A stretch of DNA of 64,000 bases from Siphonodentalium dalli (taxonomy: Eukaryota > Mollusca > Scaphopoda > Gadilida > Siphonodentaliidae): positions 251,040,484 through 251,104,483 of the forward strand of contig CP136064.1 of assembly GCA_032622095.1 (NCBI GenBank). The letters are read 5' to 3'. A program made the position numbers and the translations under genes. The notes beneath the pieces were generated by a model, which saw only the letters and a program-made list of their open reading frames with translations, was not told the DNA's origin and did not search any database. Positions 11,901-26,900 of this stretch are shown here, in pieces; the stretch's first letter is position 1; each line of letters begins with the position of its first letter.

Positions 11901-14900
11901 AAGTCAGTCACGTGAGTGCGATCACATGACCACAACTCGGTCACATGACCGATCATCTGCATCGACGCTTACCGATGACAGCGGTGGGTGGAGCTTTAAA
12001 TAATCCGCCAATCACGTAACGAGTTGATAAATTACGCTGGTTAATTACCTACGCCTTTACGATAAATAGCGATTACGGAATAAAACTGTTTGAATGTGCT
12101 GAATTATGAACTGGATTTGCTAGAATGTTGGATTATATAACGAATAATGATGGCTAAAATGCACTTTGAGGCGATAACAGTTGTTTGAAATGAGATTAAT
12201 TTATGCAGAAATGCAATGAGCGAGCGGAATTTCGTGCGAAACTAATTTAACTTTTTCTGAAAGAATACAAGTTACGCCATATACCGGTACTTCATTCTTC
12301 GTTGTATGGTACCAATTTCGGAAGCTAGTTTACACACTAGTGTCATCCCGTTGTGCGCTATATGCGTACAATTAAATACAAATGGGGTGTGATTAAAAAG
12401 GTGGTGGTTATTGTACTAGTACATGTATCATGATGGCTTATATTCGTCATAATAATGTTCCTGTCTGTTTCTTCACACGAAACATTTTGTGTGGAGAAGT
12501 GCACGACTGTGAACAGCTTGCTAAAATCCTTCCAGTCAAGATCGATAAGTGAGTAAACAAAATAATTCACTCGAATACACAACAGACTGTTGAAACTACA
12601 ATAATTATTAGTTAGGCTGCAGTTTGGCATAACGACATTTTTTTTTAATTGAAGGTTAGCCTGGCATTATTTTTCAGTTTGTGTTTGTTGTTCGTTTTAT
12701 TTTACGTTTTGATGGCACATATTGACTTTCTAGAGAGGATTATTTTGAATTGTTAGCATAGAAAAAATCCAATGATTGCCTCTATCTGTATCTGTATGTA
12801 GTTCGGTGTAGTAGCCTTGATTTGGCTGTAGGTGCACCGTTGGACGACTTAATTAGCTGTTAATGCTCTAATAAAGAACGTCCATGTTTTCGTCGCGTGT
12901 AGACAATAAAGAGCGTTCTCAATTATGAACGTGCTCTATTTCTATATGTCATGGGTGATTTTGTATGTGGTATTGTGACAATTAAATATAAAGAGCGTCC
13001 ATGCTTCCGTCTCACAAAAGCGGTAGACAATAAAGAGCGTTCTAAATTACGCACTGTGTTGTCTTTTTTGAGGTACTAAATAATGGATCGCTAGCCCGCC
13101 CACAACTGAATACACTACATCTACTAGGCATCTTGGAATATGTGGAGATAACAGATACTCGGGATATTATATCGAAAGTAAAACAACAAACAAACACAAA
13201 ACAAAAGCGCCTAAATAGAGTTAACATTATTCAGCCCAGTGTTTATATTAATTTGGGCGCTTCTTATATATGTATGACCAGAGAGATAATGTTCTTTCTA
13301 TTCACTTTGTGGCATTTTAGAGTGCAAACAAGTTCGCGACTGACACTGATGAATAGTCACTGAGTGATTACAAATCACCGAGTGAATACGCGAGACAATC
13401 AAAGCACTAATTACTGCCATCTATTCACCAAAGCAGACACATGCCGGCATGTTATTAATGGCTACAAAAACAACAACCATTCTAGGCGTTATTAATTACT
13501 TTATTCACATAGTTATTGCCTTCTATTCCAGATAAACGACCAAAGCGTAACGTAATCTATACACCACACGCGCACATACGACTCCGCATTTTAGTATCGG
13601 CTGACTTACGATTACGTCATCGTAGTCAGCATAATAAACTTTGGCTCCGAATCTGTGTTTTTAATTTGCTCCCCACAAGTACGTCACTCGTAGTTTAGTC
13701 ACGGAAATCTCCGAATACCGGTGGTGGTATTATTTATTTATTTTACGGGTTATTTATTATGCGATCGGAATGGGACTTGGATCATTTTAATCACAACAGG
13801 GAGGGCTTTCCGATTGCGTTATGTAGTTTCTAGACCGAATAAATCCTTTAAGCCAATGCATTCTCTTATATATGCGAGGTACCTATGGTCGACTTGCATA
13901 TATAAGAGAATGCATTGGCACAGGATTTTCAAAAAATTTCAGGAAGCTCCAGTCATGGAAGGGTTAAACTATTCACACAAGTGCATATGTTGCGTTATAA
14001 CACAGAATTTCTAATAAGTTATTGCAGCTAATAAGTTCGATATTAGAATAAATGCAACATATCAAATCAATATATCTGAAATAAATGCCATATAAGGTAT
14101 ATGTTACGGCTTACGTTGCATTGAAAATTGAATGTCTCAGTTTTTTACGTTAACAGATACAATATAACAAACTCATCGCAGCCATCTGATTGCCTCATTG
14201 TTATTGTCTGTGACCCTATTTCAATGCAACGGATGAAACAGATTTGTCTGAAACCTACTTTACAATCTGATATTATATGTATGCTCTCATTTTTATATGC
14301 CCATTTTTTTAAAAAGCGGGACGTGTTATGTTATTGGTCCATCCGCCCTGTTAGCTTTTGATTATTGATAATAAGTTCAGTCTCAACTGAAAGGAATGAA
14401 ATTTTGTATGTGGGTTTACTAGCACAAAATACTGGTCAAATTCGAATTCGGTTCCACCCACCAATTTTCACCAGAGTTATGCCCCTTTTTGTTAGAATTT
14501 TCACTCAGTTTTCATTTCCGGATGATAATATTAGTAATTCTGAAATGAATGGAATGAAATTTGGTTTGTGAGTGTACTAGCCAAAAATACAGGCAAAGTT
14601 CGAATTTGGGTTCCGCCCGCCAATTTTTAAGGCCCTTTGTTGGATTTACCATGTGCGTATTTTGTCATGCCCTAGCAATGCTCTTGTTCAGGTTATGGTG
14701 GTTATTCATCAGCTTACAATATGACATTATTATTATCTTCTTAATTTTCAGATTATGGTAGCTACTCATCAGCTTACAATCTGACGTTATATGTGTGTTC
14801 TTCTTTTTCAGATTATGGTGGCTATTCAAAAATTGTCCTCTGCTAGAAGTGATTGATCTTGAAGGCAATATAAGACTAACTGGTCAGGTAATCAGAATTA

Positions 14901-17900
14901 TAAATTGTAACTGGTCAGTTAATCAGAATTATAAAATCTAACTGGTCAGGTCGTAATCCGAATTATAAAATCTAACTGGTCGGGTAATCAGAATTATAAA
15001 ATCTAACTGGTAAGGTAATCAGAATTATAAAATCTAACTGGTAAGGTAATCAGAATTATAAAATCTAACTGGTCAGGTAATCAGATATATAAAATATTTA
15101 GGTGACTTTTTGTATTCGCCAAATTAGCTACCCTTAATTTATCAATAAAAATTGTAACTGTTCAGGAAACATAGTGTCTTCACCTGCATAGAAATGTAAA
15201 TATTTTCCAGTTTGACAGAACCAAATTAATTACTATGGTGCTGGTATTAAACATAGGACATCAAATCAGAAGCTTCACTATATCTATCAAATTTATAGAA
15301 GGAACTTTTCATTCTGCCATATCGTCATAGCAAACTCATATGATACCGTCAAACACATGTCTAGTTTCATTCAAAGACATTTTAATTAATAATATTACAG
15401 TCTTAGTGAACCCAGAATCAAGTCATAAGTTTAGTGTGCCTGTCATTTGCAGAATGAGGGCCCCAGAGGGTGAATTTAGTGACCCTTTCCTGCATAGCAG
15501 GCTAGCATCACCATGTTCACCCTCTTGGGACCTCATTCTGCATGTCCTCATCTGCTATGGGAGCAGAGACGTGGCGACAGGGGGGAGGGGGGTTTGGGGT
15601 GGGGTGTCTCACCCCCCCAACTTCGGTCTAAATTTTCAACAGTTGGAAATTTCATACCTGCCAAAACATTAGTTGGAAATTTTACACCAACAATAGGTTG
15701 AAAATGTTCTTGTAGTTTGATTTTCAAACAATTTATTGGGGGGAATTAATTGTTTTTGGACCAATATTTGCATATTTTCCTATTTTTTGTCAAAATTTTG
15801 GACTGAAATGGTCATCAGTTGGAAATTATCCAACCTTAGGGGGGGGTGGCAGGTTGGAAATCTCCAACACTTGGAAAGCTTGTGTCCTGGTCCCTCCCCT
15901 GTGGCCAGTCAAAAACTGCTAGTTAATTTTAAGAAAACAATATTGTCATACATTTGGTCAACATTGTCATTGGAATTGTCATCAGTTGTAAATTTTCCAA
16001 ACTAAGTAGGGTGTCAGGTTTGAAATTTCCAACTCTAGGAATGCTTGAGGCTAGTCTAGATGCTAGGATTTTGCGATTTTCTTGTTCAGATTACAAAATT
16101 TCCGCACACCGGGTCGAACCATGGTCGGCCCAGTGTGTCATTGTTCCCCCCCCCCCCCCCCCTGGGATTTTCTTGTTCAAATTTCAAAATTTTCTCACCA
16201 GGCTGAACAACCACGGTCAGCCCAGTGTGTCGTGGTCTCTTACATGTAGCCGTGTGCATTTGTATGAAGTTAGACCACTAGATGTTAGGATTTATGCAAT
16301 GTTTCAGGTTAAAATATCTTAATGTTCTCTTACCGGGAATATAGAACCATGGTATATGAAGATATAGAATATTAGGCCTAAGCACTGAACAGAGGTGCAA
16401 GGGGGGGGGGGTGCAAATGGAATTATGCAAAACTTGTGTTTGGTCTGATTCTGATTCAAGGGGGGGGGGGGGTACAGTTGGAATTTCCCAAAGTGGACAC
16501 CTACCCAACGGAAACCATCTAGCCACGTCCCTGTATGGGAGACATAGACTCAGATTGAAGTTCCCATTGTGATGTACACCCATTGGGAACCTCGATTATG
16601 CAGTGTGTCATCTGCCAATTTGTGGAAATAGAGAAACTAAACTAGAAAAGAAATAGAATCTAAGTTTCTATAGATATTTTATAATAAAGAAACTTTCCAG
16701 AGAAGATGAGACCTAAGCAAATGTCAGACACCATATACCACATGTATTACCATTACTATTTTTGTTTCCCAGGAATATATATTTTAGTTTCTAATAAAGA
16801 TTATCCTTTCAGTGCTTCCATATGTTGGGGAACAATACCAAGAAACTTGTGCTCAACGATTGCTTGAAGGTGAGTTATATATTTTAAAGTGAAATATATA
16901 AATAAATTAATTATTAATTGTCCGTTATCACATAGAGGTTCATTGTATGTTGTGAAGTTTTTTGTGAAGAATTTTCTTTTCATCATATTGGTCCATTGCT
17001 GATTCCATGCTTTTGTGAAATCAGGAAGTCACATGGTTTGTTCTCGAAAAAGGGGTCTTGGTCGAAACTTACAGTGATTGTATTTATCTTGTAAATTATG
17101 TGTCATATCATATATATGCCTGTTACCTGTACATGCATGACACCAAGCTTGGTGCTGTGTGACGAGCAGGGTCAATGATATTAAACAAGCTTCAATTTAT
17201 ACCTAGTAACTGCTTTCTTTTGTCATATTTTGGAGTATTGACAGATAATCAGAATGATAGGCACTGGCTTAGTATCAGGTGTTCATAGCATCATAACATG
17301 TGTGAGAAAATTATAGGTACATGAAATACTTACATACGGATGTCATATTCGTTGGACAGATTTAGTTGAAGTGAAAAAAAATCATCTGAAATGACTAAAT
17401 TTTTTGCCCACTTATTACCAGGCTTGTATTTAATTCCAATCATATTCATCATTTCAGCTTAGTGATGTCGGCATACAACAGTTAACAGATAAATGTCCTA
17501 ATATAACAGAACTCCACATCAGTAACTGTCTAAAGCTATCAGACGGATCTATTCAAAGGATATCACTAGTAAGATGCATTATAAATATCTATTTTTGATG
17601 GCTGATAACTCATGCTTGTAAACTTGTATATATTAGCCATGGAAACTTACTTTAAATACAAAATTCATAATATATTGTGTTTTCTTGTCTATACTTAACC
17701 CTTTCAGTGCCAGGTCCGATTTTTGTATCAACCCATATACCCTGTGCCAATGCATTATCTTATACATGCGAGTCGACCATAGGTCGCCTCGCATATATAA
17801 GAGAATGCATTGGCCTAACAATTTTTCATCATTTGTTATTATTTTTTACAATTTTTTACAATTTTAATAATTTTTTCTTATATTCTTTAACAGACTTATT

Positions 17901-20900
17901 TTGTAGGTTTATGCCAGGCATCAAACTTATTACTATGAATACTTGGTGATAGTTTCGAGTTATAACATGCCCCTAAGGTTTTATCCAGTTTGTTTTTAAA
18001 TTCGCTATAGCATGCAGCATTGCTTAAGCATACCCAAAACAAATTCAACCCAAATGTTTTTATTATTTTTTTTTAATTTTAGGGCCGATTTTACAGACCG
18101 TAAATTAGGGCCGATGAGATCGGCCCCTGGCACTGAAAGGGTTAACATTCAGTGAAAATTTTATCAGCCTGTAAATTCCAACTACATCTTTATGCCAAAA
18201 CTAAAATTGGGTTTGTTTGGCCACTCCCTACCTACCCAAGAAAAGGCCCCTTACTCTGCCTTACTGGAATATTTTTGATCAGCCTTACATAGAAGAAATT
18301 TTATTTTTATAATATAGTTTAGCCGCAATAATAACTTCTGATATTTCACAAAATAGGTGTCATGTTTATCAAAGTTATCAGTTTCTACGAAGAAATATAT
18401 AATTACTATTATAAATTTAGTTGAAATATATTAATATTTGTCAAGTATTATTCATGGGATTATAACAGAATGGGTTGAGGTACTCGCTAAGTATCAGTGT
18501 TCCTTGTTTAAATTTGCGTGAATATATTCTCATTTCTTATCGATTAGGTCACATATCGATTAAAATAAGATGTCCGTCAATTCAGATCAAGCTTAAAAAT
18601 TTGTCCCATGTATGTGTTATTATCGAAACTGAAGAAACTTGGCCTTAGATATATTGATCTCCATGATAGTTTGTTATGTTAAGAACTGCTTGTTCCGTGG
18701 ATTTCCATGCATTCCATGGAGTATGGATGAAAGTTGGTCTGACATTTTGTGTGGCACTTGAAAAATATCAGACCAACTTCCAAACCCCATGGAACGCAAC
18801 AAAATCAATGTCCGTTTCTCATATTTGCACTCAACTGGCAGATTGAAAGATCATATAGCACCCAATTTGAAGGATATTCTGATATCGTGTTGCAATTTGT
18901 GTCCATAATATATGAAAACAAGTTGGTATGTGATATCATATTTTTTTTACAATGTCCACCCACCATTCAAGTTCCACAGAGTGAATGCATGTAGGAGTGT
19001 ATATAATATCCATTGTATTACCTTTGAAATTGAAACATTTTAACTTTTATGAAACTGAATATGGCTTATCATAAAGTAGGTATTCATGTAGAATTAACTC
19101 CCCTATTTTCTGCAGGTCATCAAAGATATCCAGGTCTTCAGTTATGGTGGAAAAGTAGAAGGTAATATATCATCAAAAGAATGAATGCATAGCCAATCAT
19201 TACCCATGCTGAATCGGAGAGAATATTCATCTACATAATATAGGTTGAACCATTTCTTTGTAAATAAAATAAGTTAAATGCTACAAAAATGTTCTTAAAG
19301 TGATGTGAAACACTCCGGTAGTGTGATCAAATAGAAATGGAGAATAATCTTGTTCAAATTAGTTATTTTTACGAATATTAATCCAAATTTCCCGCACACA
19401 CATTGTCATTCTTATATATTAATTAAATGCAATGACGCTCGATGGCGAAATCATTTACGTTAGTTTATCGCCGATTGTTGCGTCCTGAATCAAGATATAA
19501 TTTATTTACAATTGTGCATAGTTAAGACGATTATATCTATGCAGTGGTATGGTCGATTTCTTTGAGATTTTCAGCGATGTTAGTAGAATGCTACATTCCC
19601 ACAGTTGGCATAGCACCTGAATACTAACTTATCAGTTTCACGCACCCGAACAAGTACATAATATGTCTTTAATACAAGTATCTGTATATGATATGGTTTA
19701 TACCCACATTGAGAAAAAATGAACCCCTGATTTGAACACCAAACCTGGTCCAACTTGGAAGAAAAAATTACTTACATGAGTTTTTAATGAAACTGTGATA
19801 GATGAGGAAAGATCAGTTAATTTACAAAGTGTGTGATTGTCTTGGTGAGAATTTTCTGCAAAAAGAAAGTTTATTATCCCCCGCCAAATAAAATTTGCGG
19901 GGGATATAGGAATGGGTTCCATCCGTCCATATCGTCTGTCGCACCGTCTGTCCATCCATCCCGAATTTGTAAGAGTCATAACTTGAACAAATGTAAATGG
20001 ATTTCAAAGATTTTTGGTATATGAGTTCATCTTATCATTACCTAGAATGAGTTCGCAAGCCAGGTCCGGTCGGATATTATTACCGGAGTTATTGGACTTT
20101 GTTTATTATTTTTGTCGAATTTACCAAATAGCAAATAGACGACGTCACAGGGCTCATTTCCACAAATGTCAACGAATTTAAAAGATTTTTGGTATATGAG
20201 TTCACATGACCAGTATCTAGAACGAGTTCGCAACCCAGGTCCGGCCGGATATTTTCAGCAGAGTTATTCGACTTTGTTTATTGTTTTGTGTGCAAATGGA
20301 CGACGTCACAGGGCTCATTTCCACAAATCTCAACAGATTTCAATGATATTTGGTATATGAGTTCACTTGACCATTATCTAGAACGAGTTCGCAAACCAGG
20401 TCCAGCCGGATATTTTCAGCAGACTTATTGTGTGCAAATGGACGGCGACACAAGGCTCATTTCCACAAATGTCAACAGATTTCAAAGATTTTGGTATATT
20501 CGTTCCCATGACCAGTACCAAAATGAGTTCGCAAGCCAGGCTTTTTGACAAAATCCCACCTCTTGTTTAGCACATACTGAGAACGCAAACATTATTGAGA
20601 ATGCACTTCCCCAGCTGCACAATTTGGCAGGGGATACCGCCGTCTGCGACTTCTTGTTATTAATCAAACTACAATTAGTTTGTATCTTTAATATTTTCTT
20701 ACTTCATTTTGTAGTCACATGCAATGGGCTCAGGAATATAGCGAATATGTCGGCATTGGTAAGTAGATACTGATCACTCCTTTAACCCTTTACCCAACAG
20801 AAGGGCCCTGTGCCAATGCATTCTCTTATATATGCGAGTCGACCATAGGTCGCCTCGCATATATAAGAGAATGCATTGGCTTAACACATTAAAAATTATA

Positions 20901-23900
20901 AAATTGTTAAAGAATGTAAGAAAAAATGGTAAAAAGTGTTAAAAAGTGTTTTTTTAGGCCAATGCATTCTCTTATATATGCGAGGCGACCTATGGTCGAC
21001 TCGCATATATAAGAGAATGCATTGGCACAGGGCTAACTGTAACTATCACAATGTGGTCAAGGAGCCGGTTCCAATGATATCCATATTTGTATGGTTCTAT
21101 TGAGACAGACCGAAGATATTTTAGGCTGTTGAAGCTTTATTTGGCCGGTTTGTTGGGTAAAGGGTTAACCCTTTCTATACTATATACTCATTGACGAGTA
21201 GTTATCCCTTATAAATGTTCATATAATAAGTTCAACTCCCGACCATAACATTTCCCTTCAACAAATAGAACTCCTTCTTCACTATTATTATTTGTCGTCT
21301 GCTTATATTACATGTACAGCCCTCAAAATCAACAATAGATCATTCTTTATATGTACACTTTTTATATGCCCATTTGAAAAAACGGCCTTATTATGTGATT
21401 GGTCTAGCTGTCCGACCCTCCGTCCATCTGTCTGTCCATAGCAATTTTGGTTTCCGGATGATAACTTTAGTTTGGGTTATTTTATTAACTAAATTTGGAA
21501 TGTGAGTTTTCCGGACCAAATTGCAGGTAAAGTTTGAATTTGGGTTCGTCCCGATGATTTTTATCAACATTTTATTTCCGGATGATAACTTGAGTTTGGA
21601 ATATATGATCACAACTAAAAACTTGGTATGTGACTCAGTCATACTAAAATACAGGTCAAGTTCGAATTTGGGTGCGTCTATTGTTTTATACCCTGGAATC
21701 TATATAAAACTTGCTGGGTGTCCTCGATTCATGTTATTTTATACCCTAGAATCTATGTAAAACTTGCTGGGAAGAGATAGACCATCTTTAACACTATCAT
21801 TATTTCAGGTTGAGTTGAATCTAAGTCAGAACCAACAACTTACAGATGATGTGCTCATACAGATAGCTCATGGATGTCCACATCTTGAGTATGTTAATGA
21901 TTGCAATACTGTTAATTGCCATTCAAGCAAGCCTTGAAATGGGGTGTCTGTCATTTGTAGAATGAGGTCCCCAGAGGGTGTATTTAGTGATGCTACCCCC
22001 GCATAGCGGGCTAGCATCACCAAATTCACCCTCTGGGGACCTCATTCTGCTGAGGTGTAAGCAGAATGAGGTCCCCAGAGGGTGTTTGGTGATGCTAGCC
22101 CACTATGCGGGGTAGCATCACTAAATTCACCCTCTGGGGACCTCATTCTGCAAATGACAGACACCCTATTTCAAGGCTTGCATTCAAGAGTGCGTTTTTT
22201 CTTTCACATGTGTGCTAGCAAGCCTGAGATAGTTTGTCTGTCATTTGCAGAATGAGATCCTCAGCATCCCCGGCTAGCATCACCAAATTCACCCTCTGAG
22301 GCCTCAACTGCTATAGGAGACATAGGATCAGATTGAAGTTCCCCAATCGAAGTTGGTGATGTTCACCCATTTGTCACCTTGATTATGCATTTTATCTTCT
22401 GCAAATTAGGGGATATAGAAACTGAACAGAAGAGAAAAAGTAACTAAAAACAATGTTAATTTGAGACTGTAGATACTTCCCAGAAGATGAGGTCACCAGA
22501 GGGTGAATTTAGTGATGCTAGCCTGCTGTGTGGGGTAACATAACTAAATTCACCCTCTGGGGACCTCATTCTGCAAATGACAGACACACTATTTCAAGGC
22601 TTGCATGTGTGCTAGCAAGCTTCAAATAAGATGAATGACTTCTTTCTACATCACAATTAGGGATAATTGAAATGTCTCATAAAGAATTGAACCTTTTTTC
22701 GTAAAAAATTCGATAAATAATTGCTATGTAGTATTAAACTATAACATAAACGACTATTGCGAGGAGATATCTCTTGATTCCATTAGCTTAGGAAGCATAA
22801 ATCAAATTTTTAATTGTTACATAATATAGACATTGAAAGTGAGAAAGGTAACATAAAAACCAAACATGTAATCAGTGTTCATTAAAGATCTTCTTCAATT
22901 TAACTTTTGTATCTTCGAACAGGAAGCTTGACATCAGCTTATGTCACCGGCATCTTACAGACCTGGGAATCGGGGCGCTATCATGTTTAGATAGACTCTA
23001 TTATCTCAACATCAGCTATCTTCACAAGGTTTGTAAAACATTAATATATGGTTACCATCAATTTTATATGATCAAGGTCTCATTTTGTACTAAGAGACCA
23101 AACAATATGATAGAGGTTGTGAAATATGTTTGGAATATATCATCCTTCAATAAAATTCAAGTCTGATTTAACAGTCGAAGTTGGGTCGAAATAATCAATT
23201 CAATTTGTCTGAAATTTAGTATAAACTGAGACAATTTTTATCCAATTTGAAAAACTGTGTTATCTTAACACATATTGGTATTTCAATAGGAACAATACTC
23301 AGCCATTGTGCAAATATGTCTCATATTGTTCTATAATTACAGCATGCCTTTAACCCTTTCATGACTGGAGCTGTGCTGGTGCAGTATTAAAGATCCTGTG
23401 CCAGTGCATTCTCTTAATGAGCCTCACATATATAAGAGAATGGACTGGCTTACAAGGTCATGGTAAATATTGTTAGGCCAATGTATTCTCTTATGTATGC
23501 GAGGCTCTCTATTGGAGACTTGCATATATAAGAGAAAGAATGCATTGGCACAGGGTTTCGCAAAATTTCTGGAAGCTCTATAGAAGTAAGGGTTAAATGT
23601 TACAAACTGATGATCTTTAATATGTGAGAATTGAGTCCATGAATTAATTGCAGGTTACCTCAAACAGTATCAAGCTGATCGCATTGAATGGCAGACTGAA
23701 AGAATTCATAGCCAGAGCATGCTCAGAGATCGATGATGAGTGTATGTAATACCAGAGACTCTACTCGATCTCTATTTGCTGGTAGAGGGGTGATGTCGCA
23801 AGAGCTATACTTGTCCTTGACCTCGTTTAATGGTATACTTGTAGGGCGTGCATCTATAATCTCAAATCGTCTCCACCCACCATGCATGTGCTATTTGACT

Positions 23901-26900
23901 TATATATCAAGATGTTCCACCCACTTGGGTGTTTTAAAAACCACCCGAAAGATACCCATTAATTAGTTGAATATAACGTAACTGCCAATTCCGGGGTGAA
24001 GGTCGAGTATAGCTCCTGCGACATTACCCCTTAACCTATTTACTACCATTTTCTCAAGAAGGTTTGAATTGGGAGCTCTATATGCCCCTTAATTAAATAA
24101 GCTTTGATTTGTGGTGGCATTTTGAGTGAACAACTCTCTGAATTAAAGCCACATGGCGGTTTGCGCTCAAACATACACCTAATAATATTTTATTTTGGAT
24201 TTTTCTTGGTATCGAAATTGGTTGATAAATACTTGAACTACCTTTCTACAAGCATTATAAATTATGTCCCAGAATGATGCATTTGAAGTCATAAAAATAC
24301 AATTTCAAACTCAATATATGTGCCCCGTACAAAAACGGTGCCATTTGTTTAAAGTGATGTGAAACACTCCGGCAGGGTGATCAAATAGAAATGGAGAATA
24401 ATCTTGCTCTTATATATAGTCATGTTTACGAATATTAATTCAAATTGACATCACACACTGTCATTCTTATATATCAATTAAATGCAATGACTCTCGATGG
24501 CAAAATCATTTGTGTTAGTTTATCGACGATAGTTGTGTCCCGAATCGAGATGTAAACATTTACAATTGAGCGTGGTTTAGGCGATGTTTTCTATGGAGTG
24601 TTATTGTCGATTTCTTTGAAATTTTCGGCATTGTTAGCAGAATGCTATATCCCTTAGGTTGGCATAGCGCCTGATTACTTTCTGATAATTTCCACGCACC
24701 AGAATAAGTCCATAATATGTCTTGAAATCAGAATTCTGGAATCGAAAATGGAATGTCCGGAAAAGGTATATTCATAATATTGCATTATCTTAACATGAAA
24801 CTATTCAAAAACTTCATGTACTGCTTTCTCTTTGTTTTAATCATCAACATGATGCAGTACCTTAAATGTTTCAGAGTGACAACAGCTCTAGATTTTCTTT
24901 CCTTGGTCCATAGTTGCTGACTAAAAAATTTAACTAGCACAAATGAAACAATTTCAAATTTATTGAACAATATAAGAAACAATACACTTATTTTTAGCCA
25001 TATATCAATTTGTTCAGAAATCTTCCGTGAAGGTTGTGTTTTGAGATACCTTTTATCTATTATGTATACCATTACATAATTTTGGGGTTCGAATGAGCCA
25101 GATCCATTTAAGCAACATTTCCACAACGGATGTCTGAAGTAATATAATGGTGTTGGTGTTGAGCCAATTTTGGAAGGTGCCTCAAACTATATACTTAATT
25201 AAAATTCATTTCTACTTCTATCTACAAACCAACCTATACTGCTATAGTTAGAATCAAATGCTTTCTAGTCGATATAAGGAATTGAAGTTTCATACTGAGC
25301 CAACAAATTGTAGTTCCTGAGTTACAAGTAGCCCATTAGAATCATAAAACAATAATGATGCCAGCCTCACAGTTTTCTAGGGAATAACTAGGATAGCAGT
25401 TAAAAAATGAATACAATTACCGGGATAGTAATGAGCATAGTTTGGCTCTCAGATATTCACCAGCGTCTACATTTCATAGTTGTGATTTTACATCCTTTCC
25501 ATATATTCTAGTTATTTGAAAAGTAAGACATTATGAAAACAATGTCATCTTTTTTCATGTCGGCACTATTTATTTGGATGTCTTATCGGGTTTGATGATC
25601 AACAAGCCTTATTTATTACTAACTGGTAACTGTAATTGTAATAGATAGATATAAAAAGTCAGAGGTAATAACATTATACAAACACAATCTCTGAAGAGCT
25701 TTTGACCGACTGTAAAACAATACATATATAAATTGAACACATACAGAAATCATATCAATTTAATATAAGTTAAAATAAGTTATCCTAGTTAAAATACCTA
25801 ACTGTAACAGTTATCTTTTATAAATTTGCCAAGTAATAAAATTACTATATATTAAAAACATCAGTATAATTTCATTTGCCACTTCCAGTAATAACAGAGA
25901 AAAGTAAATTAGAATTTGCTTGAATTACATGTTTCTGAAGTTTTGGAATACTTTGAAATGTTAGCCAAAAACCATAATCTCCTGTAATAATAATAGAAAT
26001 GAAATGTTAAAGTTGTTGTGTTATTTACCTTTATTTGATAAGCATGCAAACCCTCTCTAATTTTAAATTAACAGGTATGCGAGTCATAGCAGAGCAGTGC
26101 TTTGAACTAGAGTTTGTGGATCTGTGCGGGAATCTAGATGTGACGTCAGCCACTCTCACTACATTCTCTAACTTATTTATTGAGAACGGTATAACACTAT
26201 ATTTGGGAGGTGAGTTTCACAAATACAACACTATCTGAAATAGAGTTTGAAATCACACATCAATCGAAATTGGAAAATACACAAACAGTGCCACTTTAAA
26301 AGATGGTCTATCTGTTCCAGGCCACAATTACAACAACAACAACATAATATTTTATAAAACCCGATTTGAAGACTACAAATAGATTTTCATATGCCTTTTT
26401 TTTTTTTAAAGGGACATATTATGTCATTGGTCTGTCCGTCCTTCTGTCTGTTCGCTTTTTTTTTCATATCAGGATGATAACTTTAGCAAGTCTGAACTGA
26501 ATGATATGAAAATTATATGTGGGTTTACTAGCAAAAAATACAGGTCAAGTTCAAATTTGAGTTCCGCCCACCAATTTTCACTGTAATGGCCCTTTTTTTT
26601 TCTAAATTTGCACTCAATTTTTTTTCTGGATGATAACTTTTACTATGTCTGAACTGAATGGAATTAAATTTAGTATGTGAGTTTACTAGCCCAAAATACA
26701 GGTCAAGTTCGAATTTGGGTTCCACCTGCCAATTTTCACGAGAGTTATGGCCCTTTGTTTAAATTACAACAGGCATAGTTTGCCATACCCAAGCAACGCT
26801 CTTCTTCTGTGAATAAAACATGGAGTTGACAAAACTGAAGATTAGGTGTATTATTTGTCTAAAGTCATAACATAAGTGGTTCATTCCTGCAAAATATGTG

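Noticed and set aside
24785-25126. 113-codon minus-strand frame in a gene 1 intron
   Set aside because: I recognise no domain. Its composition is AT-driven (K, I, F, L), and there is no promoter, splice or polyadenylation support.
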